A stretch of 7,575 nucleotides of DNA from Caulobacter sp. (GTDB taxonomy: Bacteria > Pseudomonadota > Alphaproteobacteria > Caulobacterales > Caulobacteraceae), in NCBI GenBank assembly GCA_028291125.1, contig JAQGIN010000419.1, positions 1 to 7,575 of the forward strand, given 5' to 3'. The notes under the pieces are model-generated. The model searched no databases. It saw only the letters and a program-made list of their open reading frames with translations, and had not been told where the DNA came from. The translations under genes and the position numbers were made by a program. Positions 1 to 5,445 of this stretch are shown here, piece by piece (position 1 is the first letter of the stretch; each line of letters begins with the position of its first letter).

Positions 1-497
1 GGGGCGTGGCTGTAGGCCGGGTCGAGATAGGGGTTGGACTTCCAGACGCTGGCGTCGTCGCCGTCGTCCAGCCGCGAATAGCCGGCGTTGTTGGCCTGGT
101 CGACGCTGTCGCCGCGGCGGGGCAGGGCGTAGCCGTGGCTGAGCAGGATCGGCCCCGCGGCGCGGTCGCTGGAGGTCCAGTAGCCCTGGGCGTGGGCCGG
201 ATCGCTCCACTGACCCTCGGGATTCCAGTGCCAGGCCTCGATGCCCAGTTCGGTGCGTAGCCGATAGGTGAGCGGTTGCAGTCCGCCCTGGCGCATCCGC
301 GCTAGGTTGTGCGGCGTGAACAGCGCCGCCACCTCGCCTTGGCCCATGCCGTCGATCCCGGCCCCGAGCGCCGCGCCGAGATCGACGACATTGGCCGGTC
401 GCCCGGCGGTCAGGTCGATGGTGACGCGCTCGCCGCCGGCCCGCGCCCCCGATGCGGCGAACAGGGCGGCGGCCAGCAGGAGCGGGGAGAGGCGCAT
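1..497 (-). CDS. Secreted protein, probably discoidin (F5/8 type C)-like; N-terminal part only
   Basis: This open frame runs off the window's left edge after 165 complete codons, so only the N-terminus is visible. It begins with a Sec-type signal peptide: Met-Arg, a Leu/Ala-rich core and an ARA|GG cleavage site after about residue 20. The mature part reads into a Trp-rich region (WHWNPEGQW at about 90-98), then GYSRLDDGDDASVWKSNPYL at about 139-158. An Asp-rich turn followed by a W-K-S segment resembles the carbohydrate-binding discoidin/F5/8C fold, which is the basis for the call; the rest of the domain lies outside the window. It is divergent from tatA across a 167-base gap. There is no Shine-Dalgarno before the ATG, and a promoter-like sequence lies so close that the mRNA could be leaderless. 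The reading frame is secure (signal peptide, G/C-ending codons), but the domain name is a recognition from pattern only. Confidence 0.6.
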   Translation of the reverse strand, partial: MRLSPLLLAAALFAASGARAGGERVTIDLTAGRPANVVDLGAALGAGIDGMGQGEVAALFTPHNLARMRQGGLQPLTYRLRTELGIEAWHWNPEGQWSDPAHAQGYWTSSDRAAGPILLSHGYALPRRGDSVDQANNAGYSRLDDGDDASVWKSNPYLDPAYSHA

Positions 498-569
498 GGC
501 CCGGAAGTGGCCGCCGCCGGGGTCATCCGTCAAGCGACCGCCGCGCGTAAAAACACCGCGCGGGTTTCC

Positions 570-599
570 TTGGCTCTTGGCCGCGCGACCGCCTATATT
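570..599 (+). promoter_or_regulatory. Candidate housekeeping promoter of tatABC
   Basis: TTGGCT at 570-575 and TATATT at 594-599 are separated by 18 bases. The -10 region read as CCTATATT also resembles the Caulobacter housekeeping pattern GCTANAWC at six of eight positions. Transcription would start near 605-607 and give a leader of about 60 bases before tatA. This is the only AT-rich -10-like element in the divergent gap. The assignment is a pattern match only. Confidence 0.35.
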
Positions 600-615
600 G
601 CGCCGGATATTGTAA

Positions 616-647
616 CGACAAGCCACAGCGGCTATGGGCCGTTGTCG
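616..647 (+). promoter_or_regulatory. Possible stem-loop in the tatA leader
   Basis: CGACAA at 616-621 is the exact reverse complement of TTGTCG at 642-647. A shorter alternative stem, AGCC/GGCT at 621-624 and 630-633, lies inside. The outer stem ends one base before the AAGGAG Shine-Dalgarno at 649-654, so folding could affect ribosome access. The stem is short and no function is established. Confidence 0.25.
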
Positions 648-664
648 CAAGGAGCATCGCCGTC

Positions 665-889
665 ATGGGTAGCATGAGCTGGATTCACTGGGTGATCGTG
701 ATCGCGGTCGTGGCCCTTCTGTTCGGCGGCCGCGGCAAGCTCTCGGGAATCATGGGCGACGCGGCCAAGGGCATCAAGGCGTTCAAGGACGGCCTGAAGG
801 ACGACACCTCCGACGAAGTCGCCGCCAACAAGTCGACGGGCGCCCTGCCGCGCACCGAGGCCGAAAAAGAAGACCTGCGTAAGTCGTAA
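665..889 (+). CDS. tatA: Sec-independent protein translocase subunit TatA
   Basis: TatA is the pore-forming or membrane-weakening subunit of the twin-arginine translocase, which carries folded proteins across the inner membrane using the proton gradient. The 74-residue product has the family layout: a short periplasmic N-terminus, one membrane helix at about 6-20 (W6 to F20), the Phe-Gly hinge at F20-G21, an amphipathic helix at about 23-45 (RGKLSGIMGDAAKGIKAFKD), and a charged, disordered tail. Residue 8, a polar Gln in E. coli TatA, is His here. AAGGAG at 649-654 lies 10 bases before the chosen ATG. The in-frame ATG three codons later is too far from that site. It is the first gene of tatABC, with tatB 59 bases downstream. 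TatA and TatE are similar, but position next to tatB supports TatA. Confidence 0.95.
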   Translation: MGSMSWIHWVIVIAVVALLFGGRGKLSGIMGDAAKGIKAFKDGLKDDTSDEVAANKSTGALPRTEAEKEDLRKS

Positions 890-948
890 TCCCCGTCGCG
901 GACGGCGCGCGCTCGATCGCCCGCCTTCGCGGCCTCTAAGGCGCGTCC

Positions 949-1521
949 ATGCTCCCTGATATCGGCGGCACTGAACTTCTGGTCATCGCCGCGGTCGCCC
1001 TGATCGTGGTGGGTCCCAAGGACCTTCCCGTGCTGCTGCGCAAGCTGGGGCAGTTCGTGGGCAAGATTCGCGGCATGGCCGCCGAGTTCCGGTCCAGCTT
1101 CGACGAAATGGCCCGGCAGTCCGAGCTCGACGACCTGCGCAAGGAAGTCGAGGCCATGCGTTCGGGCCAGTACACGGCCCCGATGCACGAGGCGGCCGCG
1201 GCGGCCAAGGACGCCGGGGTCGACCAGGTGTTCGCCGACATCGACGCCAGCCTCAACAGCGGCGCCGCCCAGTTGCACCCGCCGATGAGCCACCAGTACG
1301 AGAACGGCGAGCTTGGCCGGATCGGCGGCGCGACGCCCGCCGTCGAGCTGGTCGAGACCGCCAAGCCGCGCCGCAAGCGCGCGACCAAGGACCTGTCGGT
1401 CGAAGCCGCTCCGGCCCCGCGCAAGCGCGCCGCCAAGGCCGCCGTCGTCGAGGCCCCGCCCGCCGCCAAGGTCCCGCGCAAGCGGTCGGCCAAGGCCGCC
1501 GGTTCGGACCTGACCTCGTGA
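949..1521 (+). CDS. tatB: Sec-independent protein translocase subunit TatB
   Basis: TatB pairs with TatC in the receptor complex that binds twin-arginine signal peptides. The 190-residue product has a membrane helix at about 8-21, the intramembrane Glu at residue 9, and the TatB-type Gly-Pro hinge (G22-P23, then KDLPVLLRK). An amphipathic helix and an acidic/basic helical stretch follow to about residue 70. The C-terminal third (about 138-186) is Ala/Pro/Lys-rich, with three copies of a basic motif: PRRKRATK at 140-147, PRKRAAK at 157-163 and PRKRSAK at 176-182. The tail resembles histone H1-like bacterial tails and is probably disordered; its role is unknown. The Shine-Dalgarno is weak (AAGG at 938-941, 7 bases before ATG). 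The stop overlaps the tatC start, implying coupled translation. Confidence 0.94.
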   Translation: MLPDIGGTELLVIAAVALIVVGPKDLPVLLRKLGQFVGKIRGMAAEFRSSFDEMARQSELDDLRKEVEAMRSGQYTAPMHEAAAAAKDAGVDQVFADIDASLNSGAAQLHPPMSHQYENGELGRIGGATPAVELVETAKPRRKRATKDLSVEAAPAPRKRAAKAAVVEAPPAAKVPRKRSAKAAGSDLTS

Positions 1522-2411
1522 GCGACGTCCCCGAGATCGACGACGAGATCGAGGCCTCGCGCGCCCCGCTGCTCGACCACCTGATCGAGCTGCGCACCCG
1601 GCTGATCGTCTGCGTGGTGGCGCTGTTCATCGCCTTTGGCGTCTGTTTCGCCTTCGCCGACCAGATCTTCCTGTTCCTGGTCAAGCCGTTCACCGTCGCC
1701 CAGCAGCTGCTGGCGGCGCAGAAGGCGGCCGGCGGCCATCACGGACCGTTCGACCTGCTGCTGGCCCTGGTCGGCCTGAAGGCCATTCCGGTCGGCGGGG
1801 CCAAGGCCCTGGGCCTGGTCTACACCGCCGCCCTGGAGTTCTTCTTCACCAAGCTGAAGCTGGCCGGCTTCGGGGCCGTGGTCGTGGCCTTCCCGGTGCT
1901 GGCCTGGCAGATCTACGGCTTCGTGGCCCCCGGCCTATACCGCAAGGAACGCTTCGCCTTCCTGCCGTTCCTGATCGCCTCGCCGTTCATGTTCTTCCTC
2001 GGCGCGGCCCTCGTTTATTACGTCATGCTGCCGTTCGTGCTGTGGTTCTCGCTCAGCCAGCAGATCTCGACGGCCGAGATCTCGATCCAGCTGCTGCCCA
2101 AGGTCAGCGACTACCTGACCCTGGTGACCACCCTGCTGCTGGCCTTCGGCCTATGCTTCCAGCTGCCGGTGGTGCTGTCGCTGCTGGGCATGGCCGGGAT
2201 CGTCAGCTCCAAGATGCTGCGGGCCGGCCGCCGCTACGCCATCGTCGGGGTGTTCATCGCCGCGGCCATCCTCACCCCGCCGGACCCGATCAGCCAGATC
2301 ACCTTGGCCCTGCCGATGTGCCTGCTCTACGAGATCTCGATCTGGTGCGTGTGGCTGATCGAGCGCCGCCGGGCCAAGGACGAGCGGACGCGGGACGTGG
2401 TCTCGGCCTAG
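1518..2411 (+). CDS. tatC: Sec-independent protein translocase subunit TatC
   Basis: TatC is the multispanning core of the Tat receptor and recognises the twin-arginine signal. The 297-residue product shows family landmarks: DHLIELRTRL at 20-29 (signal-binding Glu24 and Arg26), YGFVAPGLYRKER at 133-145, and LTPPDPISQ at 252-260 followed by a final helix. Six hydrophobic segments are visible. The E. coli TM4 Glu (F-E-V-P) is Gln215 here (F-Q-L-P). The first periplasmic loop (about residues 57-115) is roughly 30 residues longer than in E. coli, includes a GGHHG segment, and ends in VYTAALEFFF. The start is GTG inside GTGA shared with the tatB stop; no ATG start lies nearby. The TAG stop sits in a CTAG palindrome that also supplies the stop of the convergent gene. 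Confidence 0.96.
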   Translation: MSDVPEIDDEIEASRAPLLDHLIELRTRLIVCVVALFIAFGVCFAFADQIFLFLVKPFTVAQQLLAAQKAAGGHHGPFDLLLALVGLKAIPVGGAKALGLVYTAALEFFFTKLKLAGFGAVVVAFPVLAWQIYGFVAPGLYRKERFAFLPFLIASPFMFFLGAALVYYVMLPFVLWFSLSQQISTAEISIQLLPKVSDYLTLVTTLLLAFGLCFQLPVVLSLLGMAGIVSSKMLRAGRRYAIVGVFIAAAILTPPDPISQITLALPMCLLYEISIWCVWLIERRRAKDERTRDVVSA

Positions 2412-2827
2412 GCGTTCAGCCTTCCGTCCGGCTCGGCCTCGGTCACCTCGCGGCCCACGACGATGATCCAGCCGATCTCCGCGTCATCGCTCGGCCAGGG
2501 GCTGATGTCGAACCTGAACCAGCGCGCCGATCCGTCCGACGCGGTCGGCGTGGCGACGCGGCAGGACTGGCTGTCGCCGGTCTCGATGCAGCGGTCCGCC
2601 GCCTCGGCGAAGTCGCCGCCGACGAAGAACGACCACAGCTTGTCGGGCGGCAGGGCCTCGGGGGTCACGCGGGCCGCCGTCCAGCCGGCGCTGAACAGGA
2701 TCGGCTGCAGGTTGAGGTCCATCAGCACCATGGGCGCGGACGCCGCCCGCAGCGCCGTCTGGGCGTCCGTCGGGACGGACGAACGCGCGCCGCCGATGCG
2801 CAGGGGAACGACATTGCTGGACGCCAT
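2408..2827 (-). CDS. Small single-domain PAS-like protein
   Basis: The chosen frame encodes 139 residues and is probably cytoplasmic, with no signal peptide or membrane segment. Residues about 24-130 follow a PAS pattern: a first strand APMVLMDLNLQPILFSAGW, a helical middle, then RWFRFDISPWP at 102-112, and a closing strand GWIIVVGREVTEAE at 119-132 that resembles the usual G-x-D-I-T-E end of a PAS/PAC unit. No kinase, GGDEF, EAL or DNA-binding domain is attached, so it may sense a signal or ligand for a partner, or be a degenerate remnant. The ATG at 2827 is preferred because GTGAGG lies 9 bases upstream. The frame stays open to 3094, but that extension lacks a ribosome site and has less coding-like composition. 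It converges on tatC, and the two stops share CTAG. PAS assignment is from pattern only. Confidence 0.65.
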   Translation of the reverse strand: MASSNVVPLRIGGARSSVPTDAQTALRAASAPMVLMDLNLQPILFSAGWTAARVTPEALPPDKLWSFFVGGDFAEAADRCIETGDSQSCRVATPTASDGSARWFRFDISPWPSDDAEIGWIIVVGREVTEAEPDGRLNA

Positions 2828-3156
2828 GGCGTGGAACCTCACCGCGTGGGTGGAGTGAACCTCCACGATCATCGCTAATAATCCCTGGTGGGGATAAGGT
2901 TTCGGCCCGTGGCGCATGGTCGCGGTATAGGTATTTGGCGATGGAAACCGAGCCATCATAGCTTTCGGAAAAAACCAGGCGAGCACCCCAGCGTGCCGAT
3001 TTGCCGCAGTTCTTCGAGATTCACGATTAGCGCGCCGTAAATTCAGACCGCTATGCCGCAAAAGCTCAACCTGCGGCAATCCGTCCGGATCCAATTAGCG
3101 CATTCGAGCTTTCAAGACGGTAGGGTTGCCGCTGAAACTCAGGGAAGGATCGCGCC
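2828..3156. other. Divergent regulatory region between the PAS-like gene and the uncharacterised gene
   Basis: This 329-base stretch holds the 5' regions of two divergent genes. An inverted repeat GTGGAG-TGAAC-CTCCAC lies at 2850-2866 in the PAS-gene leader, and a partly similar element, GTGGAACCTCAC, is at 2831-2842. TGCCGCA occurs at 3002-3008 and 3054-3060 and inverted at 3072-3078. ATTAGCGC occurs at 3026-3033 and again at 3094-3101. No promoter could be assigned with confidence in either direction. The region is less GC-rich than the genes around it. Confidence 0.5.
3054..3078. repeat. Inverted repeat TGCCGCA / TGCGGCA (operator or stem-loop candidate)
   Basis: A perfect 7-base inverted repeat, TGCCGCA at 3054-3060 and TGCGGCA at 3072-3078, is separated by 11 bases. 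A further direct copy of TGCCGCA at 3002-3008 lies 52 bases upstream, about five helical turns. It precedes the 3157 upstream ORF and the 404-residue gene. It could be a dimeric regulator site or an RNA stem; no T-tract follows, so it is not a typical terminator. Confidence 0.35.
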
Positions 3157-3231
3157 ATGGACAAGCTCAAGACCCTTGGCGTGCGCAAGGGCGGCCGCGC
3201 CTGCAGCATCCCTTCCCGACGGCCGAGCTAG
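3157..3231 (+). CDS. 24-codon upstream ORF: leader peptide or displaced gene start
   Basis: The predicted peptide is 24 residues: MDKLKTLGVRKGGRACSI followed by PSRRPS. It is lysine- and arginine-rich, with no signal peptide. GGAAGG at 3143-3148 lies 8 bases before the ATG, a better ribosome site than the one before the next gene. Of the first 18 codons, 17 end in G or C, against 11 and 10 in the other two forward frames, so this frame looks selected for coding. It ends with TAG at 3229-3231, 4 bases before the ATG at 3236, an arrangement that allows translational coupling. A +1 shift near TCC-C-GAC (about 3212-3218) would fuse it to the downstream frame. It may therefore be a regulatory leader peptide, the true N-terminus of the next protein behind a frameshift, or chance. 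Confidence 0.45.
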   Translation: MDKLKTLGVRKGGRACSIPSRRPS

Positions 3232-3235
3232 GCCC

Positions 3236-4450
3236 ATGACGGCGATCGCCTGCCTGAAAATCTTCGTCGACAAGAAGCTGCGGCCGTCCTCCTCTGAGTC
3301 CATGGCCGGGCTGGTCGCCAAGGTGGCCGGGGCCTATCTGGAGACCGTCTGGGCCTGGCCGCGCCGTTACGGCCTGGTGGCGCCTTACTCCTTCGTGCTC
3401 GCCGACCCCCGCGCCACGCGCCTCGACGCCAAGGAGCTGCAGAAGCTCGCCGCCGATCTGCAGTTCAAGCTGTTCGGCGACAAGGGGGCCGGCGACATCG
3501 CCTTGCTGATGTTCGAGGGCGATCAGAACGACGTCATGCGCTTCGCCAGCACCCAGGCCGAAGCGCTGCGGGCGTTGCTGCTGGGCGTGGACGATGGGGC
3601 GTTCTCCGGGCGGATGTGCAAGATCACTCCGGACAGCGTCACCAGCATCGCGCCGCCGGACGGTCCGGTGGAAGGGGCCCCGACGGCCGAGGAGCTGGCG
3701 GCGATCGAGCCCGAACCGCCTGAGTTCGGCGTGGCCGGCCTGCTCGACATCCCGACGGCGCGGACGGGCTGGTGGGGCATCTACTACCTGCTCAAGGAGC
3801 GGTTCGTCGGCAGCGGCGTCGATTGGCGTTCGGCCTGGGAGGACGGCCTGGGATCACTCGAGGACGCCGACGTCGCGGCGCGCGACCTCGGCTGCCTGGA
3901 GGCGGCCCGCGACGCCATCGGCGCCTTCCCGACCGGCTACATGTTCCTACCGTTCAGTTTTTCCTCGATGGTCAAGCCGTCGGTGCGCGAAACCTACCGG
4001 CCGCATATCGAACGCTTGCCGAGGAATCTGAAGCCGCGGCTGGCAGCCAATGTCTACGACGTCCCGCGCGAGCCCTCCTACGGGGCGATCGCCCAGGTGC
4101 GGACGTTCCTGCAGCCCTATTTCTCGCTGATCGACCTGCACGTGAAGGATCCGGGCTTTCGCATCGAGAGCCTGCCGGTGGGAGCGGTCAACAGCGTCAC
4201 CCTGGTGCTGGAGGGGCAGGACGAGCGGGCGCGGCTGGCGTCGATCTCCCGCTTCCTGCAGGATCCGGCCGCCTATCGCGGCAAGAAGGTCTGGCAAGGG
4301 GTGGCGGGCCTGGCCAGTCTGCGCGAGCTGGATCTGTGCCGTCGTCTCAAGGCCCCGTTCCTGAGCGGGCCGATGGTGGCGCCGATCACCGAGACCCCGG
4401 CCGGCGAGATCATCTGCCCGTCCCTCAACCTGCCTTACCGCGTGGGCTGA
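3236..4450 (+). CDS. Uncharacterised two-part protein, 404 residues
   Basis: I do not recognise this family. The product has no signal peptide or membrane segment and is probably cytoplasmic. An N-terminal alpha/beta-looking part covers about 1-135 (ETVWAWPRRYGLVAPYSFVL at 36-55; GDIALLMFEGDQNDVMRF at 86-103). An acidic, Pro-rich linker follows at about 138-163. The C-terminal part (about 165-404) contains RTGWWGIYYLLKERF, FPTGYMFLPFSFSSMVKPS and, near the end, SLRELDLCRRLKAPFLSGPM. Alternating helix and hydrophobic strand signals in the last 150 residues faintly recall a degenerate EAL-type barrel, but no catalytic EAL motif is visible and this is a guess. The ATG at 3236 is preferred: the frame is open from 3053, but 3053-3235 is not coding-like in this frame. 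Its own Shine-Dalgarno is weak (CTAGG). It converges on the first UrcA gene and shares its terminator. Confidence 0.8.
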   Translation: MTAIACLKIFVDKKLRPSSSESMAGLVAKVAGAYLETVWAWPRRYGLVAPYSFVLADPRATRLDAKELQKLAADLQFKLFGDKGAGDIALLMFEGDQNDVMRFASTQAEALRALLLGVDDGAFSGRMCKITPDSVTSIAPPDGPVEGAPTAEELAAIEPEPPEFGVAGLLDIPTARTGWWGIYYLLKERFVGSGVDWRSAWEDGLGSLEDADVAARDLGCLEAARDAIGAFPTGYMFLPFSFSSMVKPSVRETYRPHIERLPRNLKPRLAANVYDVPREPSYGAIAQVRTFLQPYFSLIDLHVKDPGFRIESLPVGAVNSVTLVLEGQDERARLASISRFLQDPAAYRGKKVWQGVAGLASLRELDLCRRLKAPFLSGPMVAPITETPAGEIICPSLNLPYRVG

Positions 4451-4471
4451 ACCGCCAGGCTCCAAACGCAA

Positions 4472-4505
4472 GGCGGCGGGACGACCCTGGGGTCGTCCCG
4501 CCGTC
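4472..4505. terminator. Strong, probably bidirectional intrinsic terminator
   Basis: CGGCGGGACGACC at 4474-4486 pairs perfectly with 4491-4503 around a 4-base loop. The stem can be extended outward by G-T and G-C pairs and then A-T pairs at 4470-4471 with 4506-4507. Downstream on the plus strand is TCTTTCG, while the minus-strand side is CCTTGCGTTTGG. It lies between two convergent genes, 21 bases after the 404-residue gene's stop, and can serve both. Its 30-base core is identical to the one at 5398-5427. Confidence 0.85.
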
Positions 4506-4518
4506 TTTCGAGCGATGC

Positions 4519-4538
4519 CCGGGCCCCGAAGGGCCCGG
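4519..4538 (-). other. UUCG-capped hairpin after the two-domain UrcA gene
   Basis: CCGGGCCC at 4519-4526 pairs with GGGCCCGG at 4531-4538. On the minus-strand transcript the loop is UUCG closed by a C-G pair, the very stable cUUCGg tetraloop. It starts 8 bases beyond the UrcA stop codon and before the main terminator, so it may protect the mRNA 3' end. The second UrcA gene has a shorter version. Confidence 0.6.
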
Positions 4539-4546
4539 TCCTCGTC

Positions 4547-5077
4547 TTAGCGCGAGGCCAGCAGTTGCGGGCGGGCCTGGGCGATTTCGCGCAGCTGGGC
4601 GTTGGCGTCCTTCACGGCGCCGGTGACGCACGAGCGGAACGAGGCGCCGATGGTCGTGCCGGTCGAGACCTTGCAGACGGTTTCGGCGGCGGTGTTGATC
4701 TCGGCGCTCAGTTGGAGTTCCGACTTGCCGGCGACGGCGACGCGGATGACCGACTTGTCTTCACGGGCCACCAGCACCTTGGTCGGCTTGGCCGAGGCCA
4801 GGGCCGGGTTGATGCGGACCAGTTGGCTGCGGGCGTCGCGCAGCGAGGCGGTGACGCAAGCGCGCAGGCTCTCGCCGCGCATATTGCCTTGGGCGGCGCA
4901 GACGGTGTCGGCGGCGGCCTTGAGGTCGGCCTGGATCTGGACGCTGGACTTGCCGGCCAGCGAGACGCGGACGACGGCGGCGCCATTCGGCGAGATGCGC
5001 AGGTCGGCGGCGGCGGCGGGCAGGGCGACCAGGGCGGTGGTGAGGGCCAGGGCGGACAGAGCGGCGAGCTTGATCAT
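4547..5077 (-). CDS. Exported UrcA-family protein with two tandem UrcA domains
   Basis: UrcA proteins are small exported alphaproteobacterial proteins named after the uranium-responsive urcA gene of Caulobacter crescentus; their biochemical role is not established. This 176-residue product has a signal peptide (MIKLAALSALALTTALVALP, cleavage near AAA|A or A|D at about 23-24). Two copies of the domain follow. Copy 1 has VRVSLAGKS at 36-44, ADTVC ending at Cys60, and a second Cys at 74. Copy 2 has IRVAVAGKS at 111-119, AETVC ending at Cys135, and Cys150. Each Cys pair is 14-15 residues apart and could form a disulfide. Usual family members have one domain, so this is an internal duplication or fusion. 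The ATG at 5077 is chosen because AGGAG lies 7 bases upstream and the signal peptide starts there; the frame extends to 5179 without either feature. Confidence 0.85.
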   Translation of the reverse strand: MIKLAALSALALTTALVALPAAAADLRISPNGAAVVRVSLAGKSSVQIQADLKAAADTVCAAQGNMRGESLRACVTASLRDARSQLVRINPALASAKPTKVLVAREDKSVIRVAVAGKSELQLSAEINTAAETVCKVSTGTTIGASFRSCVTGAVKDANAQLREIAQARPQLLASR

Positions 5078-5117
5078 TGGGTTTCTCCTAGTTCCGAATA
5101 CGGATGATTTCGGGCTG

Positions 5118-5136
5118 AACTTGGAGGGGGCTTTTG
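5118..5136 (-). repeat. Leader motif, copy 1 (upstream of two-domain UrcA gene)
   Basis: On the minus strand this reads CAAAAGCCCCCTCCAAGTT and matches the copy at 5835-5853 at 18 of 19 positions. It lies 41 bases before the start codon. Its CTCC can pair with the GGAG of the ribosome site downstream, so it could fold over the start region. Function is inferred from conservation between the two paralogous leaders only. Confidence 0.5.
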
Positions 5137-5147
5137 AGGCCGGCGGG

Positions 5148-5176
5148 TTAAGATGTTCCTGAAATTGAAGCTTAAG
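5148..5176 (-). promoter_or_regulatory. Candidate promoter of the two-domain UrcA gene
   Basis: On the minus strand, CTTAAG (5176-5171) and TCTTAA (5153-5148) are 17 bases apart. The hexamers are poor matches to a standard housekeeping promoter. They are proposed because the other UrcA gene has related hexamers at the same 17-base spacing and in the same position relative to the leader motif. The upstream hexamer lies in a near-palindrome, TTGAAGCTTAAGCATTCAA on the plus strand at 5165-5183 (one extra base), which could be an operator. Confidence 0.3.
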
Positions 5177-5397
5177 CATTCAATAACGGGCTATTTTCCG
5201 CAGATATTTTTGAGAAATCGTCCGCGAATGGGAGAACTCAGCGGCGACAGAAAAATATATGCTCCAGGAAAGGCTAAACTGTCCAGGCATTGGGTCGAAA
5301 ATTCTTCTTCTCAGCCGCGAGAGCTGAAAATCTGCACTGATCTGTTCCTGCTACGGCATTCTGGCGCAGTTGTGATGACCTGAAGTCAAACGCAAAA

Positions 5398-5427
5398 CGG
5401 CGGGACGACCCTGGGGTCGTCCCGCCG
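5398..5427 (-). terminator. Intrinsic terminator of the single-domain UrcA gene
   Basis: A 13-base perfect stem with a 4-base loop is followed on the minus strand by TTTTGCG, a good rho-independent layout. The 30-base core is identical to 4474-4503, and the flanking CAAACGCAA on the plus strand is also shared. It lies 43 bases beyond the UrcA stop codon. Confidence 0.85.
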
Positions 5428-5445
5428 TCCTGGACGAGAAGCCTG

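Larger units (their letters stand above)
5078..5397. other. AT-rich intergenic region between the two UrcA genes
   Basis: This 320-base stretch contains the leader and promoter candidate of the downstream (two-domain) UrcA gene in about 5078-5183. The part from 5184 to 5397 is clearly richer in A and T than the genes, including an ATATTTTTGAGAAA-type segment near 5204 and AAAAATATATG near 5251. I find no gene in it: the plus-strand frame 5153-5383 has no ribosome site, no family resemblance, and covers the regulatory region. A weak TCAGC/GCTGA stem lies near 5313-5329. Confidence 0.5.

Noticed and set aside
6..677. Plus-strand open frames at the left edge
   Set aside because: They lie opposite the signal-peptide-bearing minus-strand gene and run into the tatA promoter and leader region.
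936..1742. Long minus-strand open frame opposite tatB and the start of tatC
   Set aside because: It is a shadow frame produced by high GC content; the plus-strand TatB and TatC motifs are unmistakable, and the antisense product resembles no family.
2889..2897. DnaA-box-like sequence (TTATCCCCA on the minus strand)
   Set aside because: A single site with one mismatch and no further boxes or AT-rich unwinding element nearby; expected by chance.
3157..3231. Upstream ORF as a double-glycine RiPP or bacteriocin precursor
   Set aside because: It contains Gly-Gly, but the core would be only 11 residues and no maturation, peptidase or transporter gene is nearby.
3053..3235. Upstream start (3053) for the 404-residue gene
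   Set aside because: The extension has no coding-like third positions, no ribosome site, and spans the inverted repeat and the better-supported upstream ORF.
5153..5383. 76-residue plus-strand open frame between the UrcA genes
   Set aside because: AT-rich, with no ribosome site or recognisable domain, and it overlaps the conserved UrcA promoter and leader region.
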